A DNA stretch of 64,000 bases from Salmonirosea aquatica (GTDB lineage: Bacteria > Bacteroidota > Bacteroidia > Cytophagales > Spirosomataceae), in the NCBI RefSeq assembly GCF_009296315.1, contig NZ_WHLY01000002.1:5864501-5928500 (forward strand), given 5' to 3'. The stretch's first letter is position 1; each line of letters opens with the position of its first letter. Below, piece after piece: positions 6,762 through 14,612 of this stretch. The notes below the pieces were generated by a model, which searched no databases, was not told the origin of the DNA, and saw nothing but the letters and a program-made list of their open reading frames with translations. The translations under genes and the position numbers were made by a program.

Positions 6762-7503
6762 TCTCACGGACGAAGAAACCGACCAGGCTATCCTCATGGC
6801 CCGAACGGCCAAGGGCCTGAGCCTTTACAAGGCCGCCTACGCCCGTAAGGTCACCGCCGATCACGAGTACCCGGCCATTGATGCGGAATCGTTCGCCGAT
6901 TTCATCGTAGCGCGGGGCAGCGCCCGGCTCCTCGACCGGGGCGACGAGCAGCCCTACGCCGTCGACGCCGACATCCGCTCGGCCTTCAACCTGCTGTGTC
7001 TGTACTTCACCTCCGACCCCCGCTTCGAGCAGGCGGGCTTCAAGCTACGGAAAGGCATCATGCTCACCGGTCCGCGCGGCTGCGGCAAGACCTGGCTCAT
7101 GGAGCTGTGCAGCTTCAATCCCAAGGGCCCCTACTCAGTCCACGTCTGCCAGAACATTGTCGATGAGTTCCTGGCCAAGGACAACGCCATGTCTACGCTG
7201 GGCAAGTACAGCTCCAACCGGCCCGTCGATGCGCCCAGCCACTGGGGCCATAGCATCGCCGGACGCTTCTTCGACGATCTGGGCGACGAGAGCAGGGCGG
7301 TCAGCTACGGCAACGAGCGCAACGTCATGGAGGACATCCTCATGGAGCGCTACCGGTCCGTGCCCCACCATACCACCCACGTAACCAGCAACCTCACCCT
7401 GGATCAGCTCACCGAGTTCTACGGCGGGCGTCTCGTCGACCGCCTGCGCGAAATGTTCAACATCATCGAATTCCCTCCCACCGCCCAATCCCGCAGGAAA
7501 TGA
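6634..7503 (+). CDS. dnaC: DnaC/IstB-like helicase loader ATPase
   Basis: This 289-residue AAA+ ATPase has a Walker A GPRGCGKT (146-153), a Walker B RFFDDLGDE (211-219), a sensor-1 Asn in HVTSNLT (249-255) and an Arg-rich GGRLVDRLREM (264-274) typical of the box VII region. It would load a replicative helicase at the phage origin. No phage helicase is seen in the window, so it probably recruits host DnaB. Its stop overlaps the next start by 4 bases (ATGA). Confidence 0.8.
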   Translation: MQTTNSLSHEQDVLSALRAVPILSTSEREVLATWNSEHRVLPDLTDEETDQAILMARTAKGLSLYKAAYARKVTADHEYPAIDAESFADFIVARGSARLLDRGDEQPYAVDADIRSAFNLLCLYFTSDPRFEQAGFKLRKGIMLTGPRGCGKTWLMELCSFNPKGPYSVHVCQNIVDEFLAKDNAMSTLGKYSSNRPVDAPSHWGHSIAGRFFDDLGDESRAVSYGNERNVMEDILMERYRSVPHHTTHVTSNLTLDQLTEFYGGRLVDRLREMFNIIEFPPTAQSRRK

Positions 7504-7784
7504 ACGACACCCACGCCGATTTGATCACCCTGCCGGATGGTAGTACTGCATTCGTAGACGGCATCCCAGATACCTGCGCCCATGACGGGAATGGTGACGC
7601 CGTGCATTTCACCGCCTCGGGGAAGGTCATCCACTGGCACACCTTCCGGGCCTGGGCGGGCTACACCTCGCAGATGCGCCACAGTCTTATCTATGAGCAC
7701 CAGAGCCAGATCGGCGACCCGATCACAGGATCAGCCGTCACCTGCTCGAAATGCGGCAAACAGTTCAATCCTCCTAGTTTCTGA
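7500..7784 (+). CDS. Small protein with C-terminal CxxC
   Basis: The 94-residue protein overlaps the loader gene by 4 bases and ends one base before the methyltransferase start. It has a lone Cys near residue 26, His-rich middle residues and a C-terminal CSKCGKQF, so a zinc site is possible. Function is unknown. Confidence 0.65.
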   Translation: MNDTHADLITLPDGSTAFVDGIPDTCAHDGNGDAVHFTASGKVIHWHTFRAWAGYTSQMRHSLIYEHQSQIGDPITGSAVTCSKCGKQFNPPSF

Positions 7785-7785
7785 T

Positions 7786-8919
7786 ATGGTAGAGCTCAAC
7801 AAAATACACCCCGCCGATTGCCTGACGGGCCTGACTACCCTGCCCGATCGCTGCATCAATACCTGCGTGACATCCCCGCCTTACTACGCGCTACGCGATT
7901 ATGGAATCAAGAAAACGGTTTGGCCCGAAATCCGCTACCGCTTGTTCGGCTTCGAGATTGCAGTTCCGGCCGTGGAATGCTGCCTGGGATTGGAGGATAC
8001 ACCAGAAGCCTTCATCGGCCACATGGTGCACGTCTTCCGGCAGGTGCACCGGGTCCTGAAGGATGAGGGCACCTGCTGGATCAACATCGGCGATTCCTAT
8101 TGGGCGGGCAAAGGGAAATCAGGCCAAAGCTATTCGAGCGAGTACCAGAACGAGCGCTACAACGCCGGGCGCTCGTTCAACGGCGCCCAGCATCAGATTG
8201 GCGGCAAGAACCAAACCCGCCCCACCGACCAGAAGCACACCGAAATCAAGAGCAAGGACATGATCGGCATCCCCTGGATGCTGGCCTTCGCCCTGCGAGC
8301 TGACGGATGGTACCTGCGCCAGGACATCATCTGGAATAAGCCGAATCCCATGCCGGAGAGCGTGAGCGACCGCTGTACGAAGGCCCACGAGTACATTTTC
8401 CTCCTCTCGAAAAACCCGAGTTATTATTTCGATGCAGAAGCTATCAAAACTGCCCGCAAGGTGGACATCAAGCATCAGAAATACGCATGGGGCCGGGCCA
8501 TCGACGGTTCACTGGATGATGTCAGAAAGGGCAATGGTGTCGAGATAAGGAAAAACGAACACAGCAAGAAGGTCAACTCCCGCATCCCCAGGCCGTCCAT
8601 CGACTCACGCGGCGGCAACCAAGCCCATGGCGATATCCCCTGCCAAACTGAAAAAGCCAATAAGCGAAGCGTCTGGACTGTGGCCACCCGACCTTACAAA
8701 GAAGCGCATTTTGCCACTTTCCCCGAACACCTCATCGTCGACTGCATCAAGGCGGGATGCCCCGTGGGAGGCATTGTCCTGGACCCGTTCATGGGAGCGG
8801 GTACCACCGCCGTCGTAGCCCGCAAGATGGGCCGCAACTACATCGGCTTCGAGATCAAGCCCGAATACCGGGCGCTTTCGGAAAACCGCCTGCACGCCAA
8901 CCTCGGCCTATTCCAATAA
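7786..8919 (+). CDS. DNA methyltransferase (beta-class, orphan)
   Basis: The ATG at 7786 gives a 377-residue enzyme. Motif IV is TSPPYY (29-34) and the AdoMet site DPFMGAGTT (333-341) comes near the C-terminus, the order of beta-class amino-methyltransferases. An S-P-P-Y motif is typical of N4-cytosine enzymes, though some N6-adenine enzymes share it. No restriction partner lies beside it, so protection of phage DNA against host restriction is the likely role. The open frame runs further upstream, but that part overlaps the preceding gene and looks non-coding. Confidence 0.85.
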   Translation: MVELNKIHPADCLTGLTTLPDRCINTCVTSPPYYALRDYGIKKTVWPEIRYRLFGFEIAVPAVECCLGLEDTPEAFIGHMVHVFRQVHRVLKDEGTCWINIGDSYWAGKGKSGQSYSSEYQNERYNAGRSFNGAQHQIGGKNQTRPTDQKHTEIKSKDMIGIPWMLAFALRADGWYLRQDIIWNKPNPMPESVSDRCTKAHEYIFLLSKNPSYYFDAEAIKTARKVDIKHQKYAWGRAIDGSLDDVRKGNGVEIRKNEHSKKVNSRIPRPSIDSRGGNQAHGDIPCQTEKANKRSVWTVATRPYKEAHFATFPEHLIVDCIKAGCPVGGIVLDPFMGAGTTAVVARKMGRNYIGFEIKPEYRALSENRLHANLGLFQ

Positions 8920-8923
8920 TTCA

Positions 8924-8936
8924 ATCAAAACTTAAT
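8924..8936 (+). promoter_or_regulatory. Leader box before the resolvase gene
   Basis: A perfect ATCAAAACTTAAT ends one base before the ATG at 8938. This tight spacing argues for an effect on translation initiation rather than on transcription start. Confidence 0.55.
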
Positions 8937-8937
8937 C

Positions 8938-9420
8938 ATGCAGCTCCCCATCCAATCACCCCGCACCAACCTGATCGCCGCCATCGACCCCGACCTGCAC
9001 AAGCTGGGCCTGGCCGTCTGGGACCGCGCCCGCAAGATCTGGCGCTGCCACACCAGCATCGCCAACGACGAGGTCAAGGACTTCCTCTCCAATCACTTCG
9101 ACAAGCCCGAGCTAACGATCTACATCGAGGCGGGCTGGAAGCACAAGAAAGCCAACTTCCGGGGCGGGCACGGAGCCGCTGCCCATTCGATCGCCAGGAA
9201 TGTCGGCGAAAACCACGCCATGGGCAAGTTCATCAGCGGCCAGCTCCAAAAGGCGGGCTTCACCGTCATCGAGATCCCACCCTTGGAGAAAAAGCACATC
9301 AAGGTCGAGGGCAAGTGGACGCCGATGGGCCGCCGCTACGTCCGCGACGCCACCGGCATCCACTCCCCGATCAACGACGATGTCCGCGACGCGCTGATGA
9401 TCGTACTGCATTTCCGATAA
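8938..9420 (+). CDS. RuvC-like Holliday junction resolvase
   Basis: The 160-residue protein has the acidic quartet of a RuvC/RNase H-like fold: D17 in AAIDPDLHKLGLAVWD, E64 in IYIEAG, and D147/D148/D151 in SPINDDVRDAL at the C-terminal helix. Length fits phage RuvC-type resolvases. It would cut branched DNA before packaging. It follows the methyltransferase directly. Confidence 0.8.
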   Translation: MQLPIQSPRTNLIAAIDPDLHKLGLAVWDRARKIWRCHTSIANDEVKDFLSNHFDKPELTIYIEAGWKHKKANFRGGHGAAAHSIARNVGENHAMGKFISGQLQKAGFTVIEIPPLEKKHIKVEGKWTPMGRRYVRDATGIHSPINDDVRDALMIVLHFR

Positions 9421-9454
9421 CCGTTACCAATCACCCAAAAACCAATAAAATCCT

Positions 9455-9901
9455 ATGGCAATTAGAAAATTCAACCATAAAGAGGCTTTCTGCCTGATGA
9501 TATACCAAAACATGTCGGATTTCCGAATGGAAGATATCATAATCTGGAACAGCCGTGACGGAGTCACCCCTTTTATAGTCTTTCACGAAGGTCACGAATA
9601 CCAGCACGTGGATTGGCACCGTGACATGATGATGATTGATCCCGAATTCCTAAAAGAGCGCATACTTCTACCCGGAAAGCACATTTTCCGTGACATCACC
9701 AAGGAAGAAGCCACCGAGGCAGCCAAAAAAAGGATTGCCCAGTTTTTTGGAACCGAGTTTGAAATTCAGAAAGGCTCAAAAAGGTACGATGAGGTGCTCG
9801 CTAATCTTATTGAGGATTTTGAGGGCGGACCTAAGCTGGTAGTACTTGACGATACTGAAATCGCGCGGTTTGGAGATCTATCGAACCTTCTGGCTGGATG
9901 A
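9455..9901 (+). CDS. Early protein, unknown function
   Basis: This 148-residue protein has an N-terminal aromatic, His-rich half (HEGHEYQHVDWHRD) and a helical acidic C-terminus. It is somewhat more AT-rich than its neighbours and overlaps the next start by 4 bases. I recognise no family. The clustered His residues might bind metal. Confidence 0.7.
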   Translation: MAIRKFNHKEAFCLMIYQNMSDFRMEDIIIWNSRDGVTPFIVFHEGHEYQHVDWHRDMMMIDPEFLKERILLPGKHIFRDITKEEATEAAKKRIAQFFGTEFEIQKGSKRYDEVLANLIEDFEGGPKLVVLDDTEIARFGDLSNLLAG

Positions 9902-10131
9902 ACCTTTTTGGAGATCACAAACCCAAGCCCAACGCTCCGTCCACCCCAAATGACGTCAAAAGTCCACTGGCAATCGGTCAGCGGGTCGAGCTCCGCCACA
10001 GGCCGAGCAAGATGGGTAGCGATATTGTCATACCCGCCACCGTCGTGGCCGTCAGCCAACCCTATTGCTGGGTGGACACTCCCCACCAGAAACGCCTGAA
10101 AGTCCTTCAAAAACATCTCACCGCTGTTTAA
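9898..10131 (+). CDS. Small beta-rich protein, unknown
   Basis: This 77-residue protein has a Pro-rich start followed by an SH3-like run of strands (IGQRVELRHR, then IPATVVAVSQ, then CWVDTP). It overlaps the previous gene by ATGA. A DNA- or protein-binding barrel is possible. Confidence 0.65.
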   Translation: MNLFGDHKPKPNAPSTPNDVKSPLAIGQRVELRHRPSKMGSDIVIPATVVAVSQPYCWVDTPHQKRLKVLQKHLTAV

Positions 10132-10145
10132 ATAAACCATTACTT

Positions 10146-10442
10146 ATGAAAAATTCACGCTACCCTATTTTCATCGAATTCCCTGATGTGGCCAGTCCCG
10201 TCCGCCGCCAGCTCGCCGATAGTCTGAAGCATCAGTTCAAGTCTCACTTCGTCGGCTTGGCCTCTGATGGCAAAATCTGGTTCAGCTTCGACTCGCCCCA
10301 CCAACTGCGCGAATTCCGCGATTCGACCCACCTGGCCTACCGCCTGACGCTGGGTATGCACACCCACGACGTTTCCATCCCAGCCAGCTCGGTCACCTTT
10401 TCCCGCCAGGGCAGCCGGTATAACGTCAAGTGCAGGAAGTAG
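10146..10442 (+). CDS. Small early protein, unknown
   Basis: The frame opens earlier, but the ATG at 10146, 14 bases after the previous stop, gives a clean 98-residue basic protein. Predicted order is strand, helix (VRRQLADSLKHQF), strands, helix. No family is recognised. Confidence 0.65.
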   Translation: MKNSRYPIFIEFPDVASPVRRQLADSLKHQFKSHFVGLASDGKIWFSFDSPHQLREFRDSTHLAYRLTLGMHTHDVSIPASSVTFSRQGSRYNVKCRK

Positions 10443-10495
10443 AGGACACCCCAAAATAAAGTATCAAAACTTGATTCTTTATTTAATATTTATAT

Positions 10496-10503
10496 TAATT
10501 TTG
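10496..10503 (+). promoter_or_regulatory. Early promoter 2
   Basis: TAATTTTG fits the -7 element, within the recurrent context TTATATTAATTTTGATAA. It gives a leader of about 25 bases to the ATG at 10534. A near match to the leader box (ATCAAAACTTGAT, 12 of 13) lies upstream at 10463-10475. Confidence 0.65.
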
Positions 10504-10533
10504 ATAACTATATACCAATCGGAACTATACACA

Positions 10534-11040
10534 ATGAAAACACTCACCAAATTCAAGCTGCTGCCCCTGGGCCTGGCCGTCTGGTACACCGAGCGGCACG
10601 GGGAGTACGTCGAGACCGTCAGCCGCGAGATGCCCTACCCTTACGAGGAGTCCCTGGCTACCGCCCTGACCCACCTGCGCCCCCACCTGATGATCCTGAC
10701 CGAAATGGTCGACGGCCTGACGCCCGACGAGGCCCAGGCGCTGATGGGTGCCGACCGCTACCGCGTCACCGGCGTGACCTGGGGAAAGGACAGCTGCGGC
10801 GTCACGCTGGTGGGCCGCAAGGAGCTGCGGGGCAACAAGGTCCTCAACCTGGTGGCACCCTTCACCAAGTTCGACGATGAGTTCGAAGAATATATGTATT
10901 CGGAAGGCCTCTACATCGCCATCTGTGATCTGGAAGCCGAAATCCTCGAATACATCGACGGTACCAAGCGCGGGGAGTCTCCCCAGCTAGCCATTGACTT
11001 CTCCACCAATCCATCCACCGACGATGAAGTTCCTCACTAA
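10534..11040 (+). CDS. Early protein, unknown function
   Basis: The ATG at 10534 follows the promoter at 10496-10503 and gives a 168-residue alpha/beta protein. The middle (RYRVTGVTWGKDSCGVTLVG) is beta-rich and the C-terminus acidic. It heads an operon reaching at least to 14393, with most genes overlapping by a few bases. No function can be assigned. Confidence 0.75.
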   Translation: MKTLTKFKLLPLGLAVWYTERHGEYVETVSREMPYPYEESLATALTHLRPHLMILTEMVDGLTPDEAQALMGADRYRVTGVTWGKDSCGVTLVGRKELRGNKVLNLVAPFTKFDDEFEEYMYSEGLYIAICDLEAEILEYIDGTKRGESPQLAIDFSTNPSTDDEVPH

Positions 11041-11311
11041 GACCGTCTGCCTGTCCTGCGGCGGCTCAGGCCGCAACAACAGCCCCGCCTGGCTTACCTT
11101 CAAGCGATGGCAGCGCAGCGCCGGAGTCCGCACGATGCTCGACGAGGCCCGCAAGCGCCAGGAGCTGGGTCTGTCCTACGAGGGGCCCGACAAGCCCACC
11201 GACACCTGCCCCGAATGCCAGGGCAAGGGCGAATACGAGAAATGGATGGAGCTCGACGACATCATCCGCCACATCAACCACCCCCATCACCAACCCGTAT
11301 CCAACTCATGA
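11024..11311 (+). CDS. DnaJ-type zinc-finger protein
   Basis: This 95-residue protein, starting inside the end of the previous gene, has two Cys pairs of the DnaJ cysteine-rich type: CLSCGGSG near residue 9 and CPECQGKGEY near residue 66, with a helical insert between. One zinc site is expected. It has no J-domain, so it is a stand-alone zinc ribbon of unknown partner. Its stop overlaps the next start (ATGA). Confidence 0.75.
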   Translation: MKFLTKTVCLSCGGSGRNNSPAWLTFKRWQRSAGVRTMLDEARKRQELGLSYEGPDKPTDTCPECQGKGEYEKWMELDDIIRHINHPHHQPVSNS

Positions 11312-11745
11312 AGACACTATCGCTCTTACAGCCCTGGGCGGGCCTGCTCGTGTTGGGGATCAAGCGCTTTGAGACGCGTTCCTTCAATACCCGCTACCGC
11401 GGCAGGCTGGGCATCCATGCCTCCGCCCGGATGCCCAGGGAGGGCCGAGAACTACTGGAAGAACTGGGCAAGGTCAACCGCGATTTTCGTCCAGGTGCCT
11501 ACAAATACCGGGTCTGCACCACCCTAGGCCATGTTTTGGGCGAAGTGGAGGTTCTGGAAACATGCAGCACCAACGACCCTCACGCCCTGCGCCTTGTCTC
11601 ACCGGGTGAGCGGGATCTGGGCGACTATTCTCCTGACCGTTTTTTCTGGATCTGCAAAAACCCCCGCATCTACGAGCATCCCATTCCCGCCAAGGGGCAA
11701 CTGGGTTTTTGGAACTGGGAAAATCATCAGGCTTCCCGTCATTGA
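11308..11745 (+). CDS. ASCH-domain protein
   Basis: The ATG at 11308 overlaps the previous stop and gives 145 residues. The N-terminus LSLLQPWAGLLVLGIKRFET followed by R-S-F and RGRLGIHAS is the hallmark of the ASCH fold, a PUA-like beta barrel that binds RNA or modified nucleotides, with the G-x-K-x-x-E-x-R signature. Some ASCH proteins are ribonucleases or remove base modifications. Here the role is unknown. Confidence 0.8.
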   Translation: MKTLSLLQPWAGLLVLGIKRFETRSFNTRYRGRLGIHASARMPREGRELLEELGKVNRDFRPGAYKYRVCTTLGHVLGEVEVLETCSTNDPHALRLVSPGERDLGDYSPDRFFWICKNPRIYEHPIPAKGQLGFWNWENHQASRH

Positions 11746-11752
11746 CACGCCC

Positions 11753-12022
11753 ATGTACGAAAAACTATTCGCCTTCCTCAGCGAAAGCCACGATCTAACC
11801 CTGCTCGACAGCGAGATGGAGGACCTGCTCAATCACATTTTGGGTGCAGTCGTTTCGGCTCAGGGTCGTTACGAAGCAAGCGAAGTCGAGAGTGCCGACG
11901 AGCCTTGCTACCACATCCTCGACAAGCATACGGGAGATATAGTCTCTTTCCGATACGCCCATAGGAAGCACGCCGAACTTGAAGCCCTCAAACGCAACTA
12001 CGAATTCGGAAGCACCCTATGA
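11753..12022 (+). CDS. Small early protein, unknown
   Basis: This 89-residue protein is mostly helical and acidic, with one Cys. It starts 7 bases after the ASCH gene and overlaps the next gene by ATGA. No family is recognised. Confidence 0.65.
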   Translation: MYEKLFAFLSESHDLTLLDSEMEDLLNHILGAVVSAQGRYEASEVESADEPCYHILDKHTGDIVSFRYAHRKHAELEALKRNYEFGSTL

Positions 12023-12402
12023 TTATACAAATTGAAGTTTGGAAAGGTGGTTTGCACTTGATCGATAGTTCGGATAGGCCACAAGAACAAATCACCGCCC
12101 CCTCCCCGCCGCCTGTCGTCAGTGAGGCAATCCTTGAACGTGCGGGATTCGTCAGATCCAGCCCCACCGACCGCAGAGCCACTATCAGGCTACTGCCCGC
12201 CGATAAGGCGCTCAACCCTGTCATCTACGTCACCGACCGCTATTTCCTGTCCGGTGGACTATGTCCGGTGCTGGTGGCGATGCCCGGCCACTTTCATGCC
12301 CGCATCGGTGCCCTGCAATGGACGCTGCGTAGTGAATCCGATTTTCGTCACTGGTTGGCCGGTCCTGTTTCCCATTATTGTACATACAAAATCGAAAGAT
12401 GA
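12019..12402 (+). CDS. Early protein, unknown
   Basis: This 127-residue protein is beta-rich, with a Pro-rich linker near residue 30. It is coupled at both ends through 4-base overlaps. A Tyr-Thr-Asp-Arg segment and a C-terminal His-Tyr-Cys are visible but match no known motif. Confidence 0.65.
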   Translation: MIIQIEVWKGGLHLIDSSDRPQEQITAPSPPPVVSEAILERAGFVRSSPTDRRATIRLLPADKALNPVIYVTDRYFLSGGLCPVLVAMPGHFHARIGALQWTLRSESDFRHWLAGPVSHYCTYKIER

Positions 12403-12590
12403 TAACTCACAGTGGAAAAGTGCTGGTATGGTACGTGAAAATCAGGCATGGCTCCAGGCAGTCGATTGCGGAGACAGTATATTATAGAAATGAACTGTCC
12501 AGTGAACTGGTCATGCGTTGGAGATGGTATTTCGAATACCGTGCGGCCAAGTACAGGGTAGGTGCCCCCGAGCCTTCACCGAACTACTGA
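12399..12590 (+). CDS. Conserved small phage protein, N-terminal frame
   Basis: This 63-residue frame holds the motif MRWRWYFEYRAAKYRV, which I recognise as a conserved early protein of Bacteroidota phages. In relatives the protein goes on with strands and a long helix ending in an FPIEED-like segment. Here that continuation lies in the -1 frame (next entry). The break is at a run of five C (12565-12569); one extra C joins the halves. Confidence 0.6.
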   Translation: MITHSGKVLVWYVKIRHGSRQSIAETVYYRNELSSELVMRWRWYFEYRAAKYRVGAPEPSPNY

Positions 12591-12850
12591 TAGGAAGCTA
12601 CGAAGCCGATCCCAGAACAGCCAATGAAATCAAAGCTAAGCGCTTGCGGGATAGGATTACAAATAAAAAAGGCAAGGTTACGGAGATACGGAACCGTATG
12701 CGAAAAGCGCGCGAAAAATGGAATTCCTTATTTCCCATCGAGGAAGATCCATGGTGGTCACCGGCCTTGGCAAGGATTGATGAATTGCAGTGCGAATTGG
12801 CCACAATGGAATTGGAATATCAATCATTGTTGAATGTCGAAACCCCGTAA
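12518..12850 (+). pseudogene. Displaced C-terminal frame of the WRWYFEYR protein
   Basis: From about 12570 this frame reads FTELLIGSYEADPRT, then a basic helix (NRMRKAREKWNSLFPIEED) and a coiled coil. This is the expected second half of the preceding gene. Residues before 12570 in this frame are probably not coding. An alternative is a separate gene using the ATG at 12518, but that would overlap the conserved motif of the other frame. Confidence 0.55.
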
Positions 12851-12854
12851 TCCC

Positions 12855-13049
12855 ATGGCCACCAAACCCAAAATCTGCAATCAACACACGGGCCCCACCA
12901 AAAACGGATTTCTCACCATCCGCTGTCATGTCTGTGAAGAAACCACCCAAATCCGAATGCCTATACCCATCCAGGAGTTTGCACGGCAGAGCGCGGCCTT
13001 CGTGTCGCTGCATACGGTCAAAGGCTGCAACAAAGAGCAAATTCACTAA
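12855..13049 (+). CDS. Small zinc-ribbon-like protein
   Basis: Starting at the ATG 4 bases after the previous stop, this 64-residue protein has Cys near residue 8, a CHVC pair near residue 24 and a late Cys, suggesting one zinc site. An ATG at 12834 would add seven residues. Function is unknown. Confidence 0.6.
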   Translation: MATKPKICNQHTGPTKNGFLTIRCHVCEETTQIRMPIPIQEFARQSAAFVSLHTVKGCNKEQIH

Positions 13050-13065
13050 ACCAAATCCCAATACC

Positions 13066-13407
13066 ATGAGAAAACTCACCGTCAACCAAATCAACACCGG
13101 CACCCACGAGGGACGCTACCTTACGGCAGCCCTTAGTAAGCTGATGGAGCTTTATCCCAGCGAAACTCCCGAGGCCATACTGAATCATCTTCATGATACG
13201 GCCGAGCATATCTATGACGGCCAGCCCCTGATCGGTGAGGATGACATGTTCAAGTTGGTGAAAACCCGGAGCGGTCAATTCCGCTGGAAGCGTATAGCCC
13301 CCAACAGCCGTACCGTCGGCGGTGCCACCGAGCCGTACCATAACCGTACCGACTGTTTGGACAACGCCCGTAGAAATGGAGTACCACCCTATATGATCGA
13401 AGAATAG
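13066..13407 (+). CDS. DUF1508-like (YegP-type) domain protein
   Basis: This 113-residue protein has a helical N-terminal half (LSKLMELYPSETPEAILNHL) and a C-terminal beta unit, QFRWKRIAPNSRTVGG then YHNRTDCLDNARRNG. The latter matches the DUF1508 pattern (F-R-W-x-x-x-A-x-N-x-x, then a Y-x-x-x-x-x-C helix). The frame extends further upstream, but the ATG at 13066 sits where a gene start is expected. Confidence 0.6.
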   Translation: MRKLTVNQINTGTHEGRYLTAALSKLMELYPSETPEAILNHLHDTAEHIYDGQPLIGEDDMFKLVKTRSGQFRWKRIAPNSRTVGGATEPYHNRTDCLDNARRNGVPPYMIEE

Positions 13408-13429
13408 TTATGAAAAAGACCGAAGCGGA

Positions 13430-13789
13430 ATGGAGGAGCAAATGACCTACGAGGAAGCCAAAGAATTTTTTGCCGAATTCTACCGTGGCGAACATCATAT
13501 CAGCGAAAAGATTGAACCGTTTGGATGTGGATACCAGATTCGCCACCACGCCGACCTGAGCACCTTTGATTATGATGACTTGACAAGGTTCGTCCTGATG
13601 TGCCACGACCGAGCTTATCGTGGTAGGGTTAGTCCCCGAAACCACATGTATGTTTCACTCAGCATTTGGAAAAGGAAACATGAGGCTGGCAAAGATGACC
13701 GTTACCCGACTTACGTTACACATCCTGCGATAGAGGATGCCATTGCCAAATTCAGGAAGCATTCACCCTTTCACAATCAACCCAACTAA
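13430..13789 (+). CDS. Early protein, unknown
   Basis: This 119-residue protein is charged and aromatic. A tiny frame (13410-13445, MKKTEAEWRSK) precedes it and overlaps an internal ATG at 13442 by ATGA, so the true start may be 13442. No family is recognised. Confidence 0.65.
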   Translation: MEEQMTYEEAKEFFAEFYRGEHHISEKIEPFGCGYQIRHHADLSTFDYDDLTRFVLMCHDRAYRGRVSPRNHMYVSLSIWKRKHEAGKDDRYPTYVTHPAIEDAIAKFRKHSPFHNQPN

Positions 13790-13794
13790 AAGTT

Positions 13795-14193
13795 ATGGAA
13801 AACAATAAACGTTTTGTTCTTACTACTGCCGAAGCCATAGGCGAGGAACCTGATTCAAAATTCGGAAAACCTACAAAGTGGTGGTTGGACACTGCACGCC
13901 CTATTGGAGGGGAGCCGGGTGGGTTTATAGCCGTACAAACCTATGCTGACAAAGACCCGAACGATTTTGTCCAGGTTGGCGACAGTATGGGTGTTCTCTT
14001 CACCGATCAGGCGGAGTATTATTTCGTCTGTGATAGGTGCTATCAGACCTATGCGCATATGCAATGGAGCGGTTCGACTAAGGCTGCCAAAGGTTGGATG
14101 GAGCGCGCCAGAGCCGAGCTGTTGGAGCATAAGGAAACAAAAGGCTGGTGTGAGTTCTGTGATCCCATTTTTGGAAACGGGGGCTGGATATGA
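13795..14193 (+). CDS. Zinc-ribbon protein, unknown function
   Basis: The 132-residue protein has CDRC near residue 81 and CEFC near residue 121, an ordinary four-Cys zinc ribbon with a helical insert. Its stop overlaps the next start by ATGA. It is moderately AT-rich compared with earlier genes. Confidence 0.7.
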   Translation: MENNKRFVLTTAEAIGEEPDSKFGKPTKWWLDTARPIGGEPGGFIAVQTYADKDPNDFVQVGDSMGVLFTDQAEYYFVCDRCYQTYAHMQWSGSTKAAKGWMERARAELLEHKETKGWCEFCDPIFGNGGWI

Positions 14194-14393
14194 AAAAGAC
14201 CAATATCAGGTACCTTGTCGGTTGTTTCCTTCCAATGGGGATTGAACCTATGCACCAAATTGTCTGCAATGCTGACAATGAAGAACAGGCTTGTGAAATC
14301 CTTAAAAGTGGACTTTACAATCGAGTTTGTGAAGAGGATAAGCCCTCTCTCAGATATGTCGCCAAAGAAGTGTCGCAGGATTTCAAAATTTAA
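14190..14393 (+). CDS. Small protein, unknown; last gene before HEG insertion
   Basis: This 67-residue protein has an alpha/beta layout with three Cys. It is the last intact plus-strand gene before the homing-endonuclease module. Whatever followed it originally seems to have been displaced (see the DUF5131 remnant at 15309). Confidence 0.65.
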   Translation: MKKTNIRYLVGCFLPMGIEPMHQIVCNADNEEQACEILKSGLYNRVCEEDKPSLRYVAKEVSQDFKI

Positions 14394-14408
14394 CCACAAA
14401 TTGGTTAG

Positions 14409-14552
14409 CTACGAATCCTTCTTTTTGGATGCCTCTCTGATTAGTACTTCAAGTGTCGAAGCCTGACTTAGACCCTTTTTGTCAGCAATCTCTTTTAGCA
14501 GTTCCAGCGCTGTTTCTGATAATGTAAACGATGTTTTTTTCTTATTTGCCAT
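14409..14552 (-). CDS. Ribbon-helix-helix regulator beside the GIY-YIG gene
   Basis: A 47-residue minus-strand gene, shorter than usual calling limits. Its product has a basic start (MANKKKTSFTLSE), one strand, and two helices (TALELLKEIADKKG and ASTLEVLIREASKK). This is the Arc/MetJ/CopG ribbon-helix-helix layout, which binds DNA as a dimer through the paired N-terminal strands. It points away from the homing-endonuclease gene, and the 60-base gap holds a 10-bp inverted repeat. It probably represses itself and the endonuclease. Confidence 0.75.
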   Translation of the reverse strand: MANKKKTSFTLSETALELLKEIADKKGLSQASTLEVLIREASKKKDS

Positions 14553-14557
14553 GTCGA

Positions 14558-14604
14558 TTTTACGGTATAAATGCGGTATATTTACATTATCAATTACCGT
14601 AAAA
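14558..14604. promoter_or_regulatory. Operator-like inverted repeat, RHH/GIY-YIG gap
   Basis: TTTTACGGTA (14558-14567) and TACCGTAAAA (14595-14604) form a perfect 10-bp inverted repeat. Between them GGTATA occurs twice, 11 bases apart (14564 and 14575), which suits tandem RHH dimers. The repeat ends 8 bases before the GIY-YIG start. Confidence 0.6.
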
Positions 14605-14612
14605 GTAGGGCT

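Noticed and set aside
7582-7785. Extended N-terminus of the methyltransferase
   Set aside because: It overlaps another coding frame and has Arg/Ser/Pro-rich shadow composition. The ATG at 7786 gives a start typical of the family.
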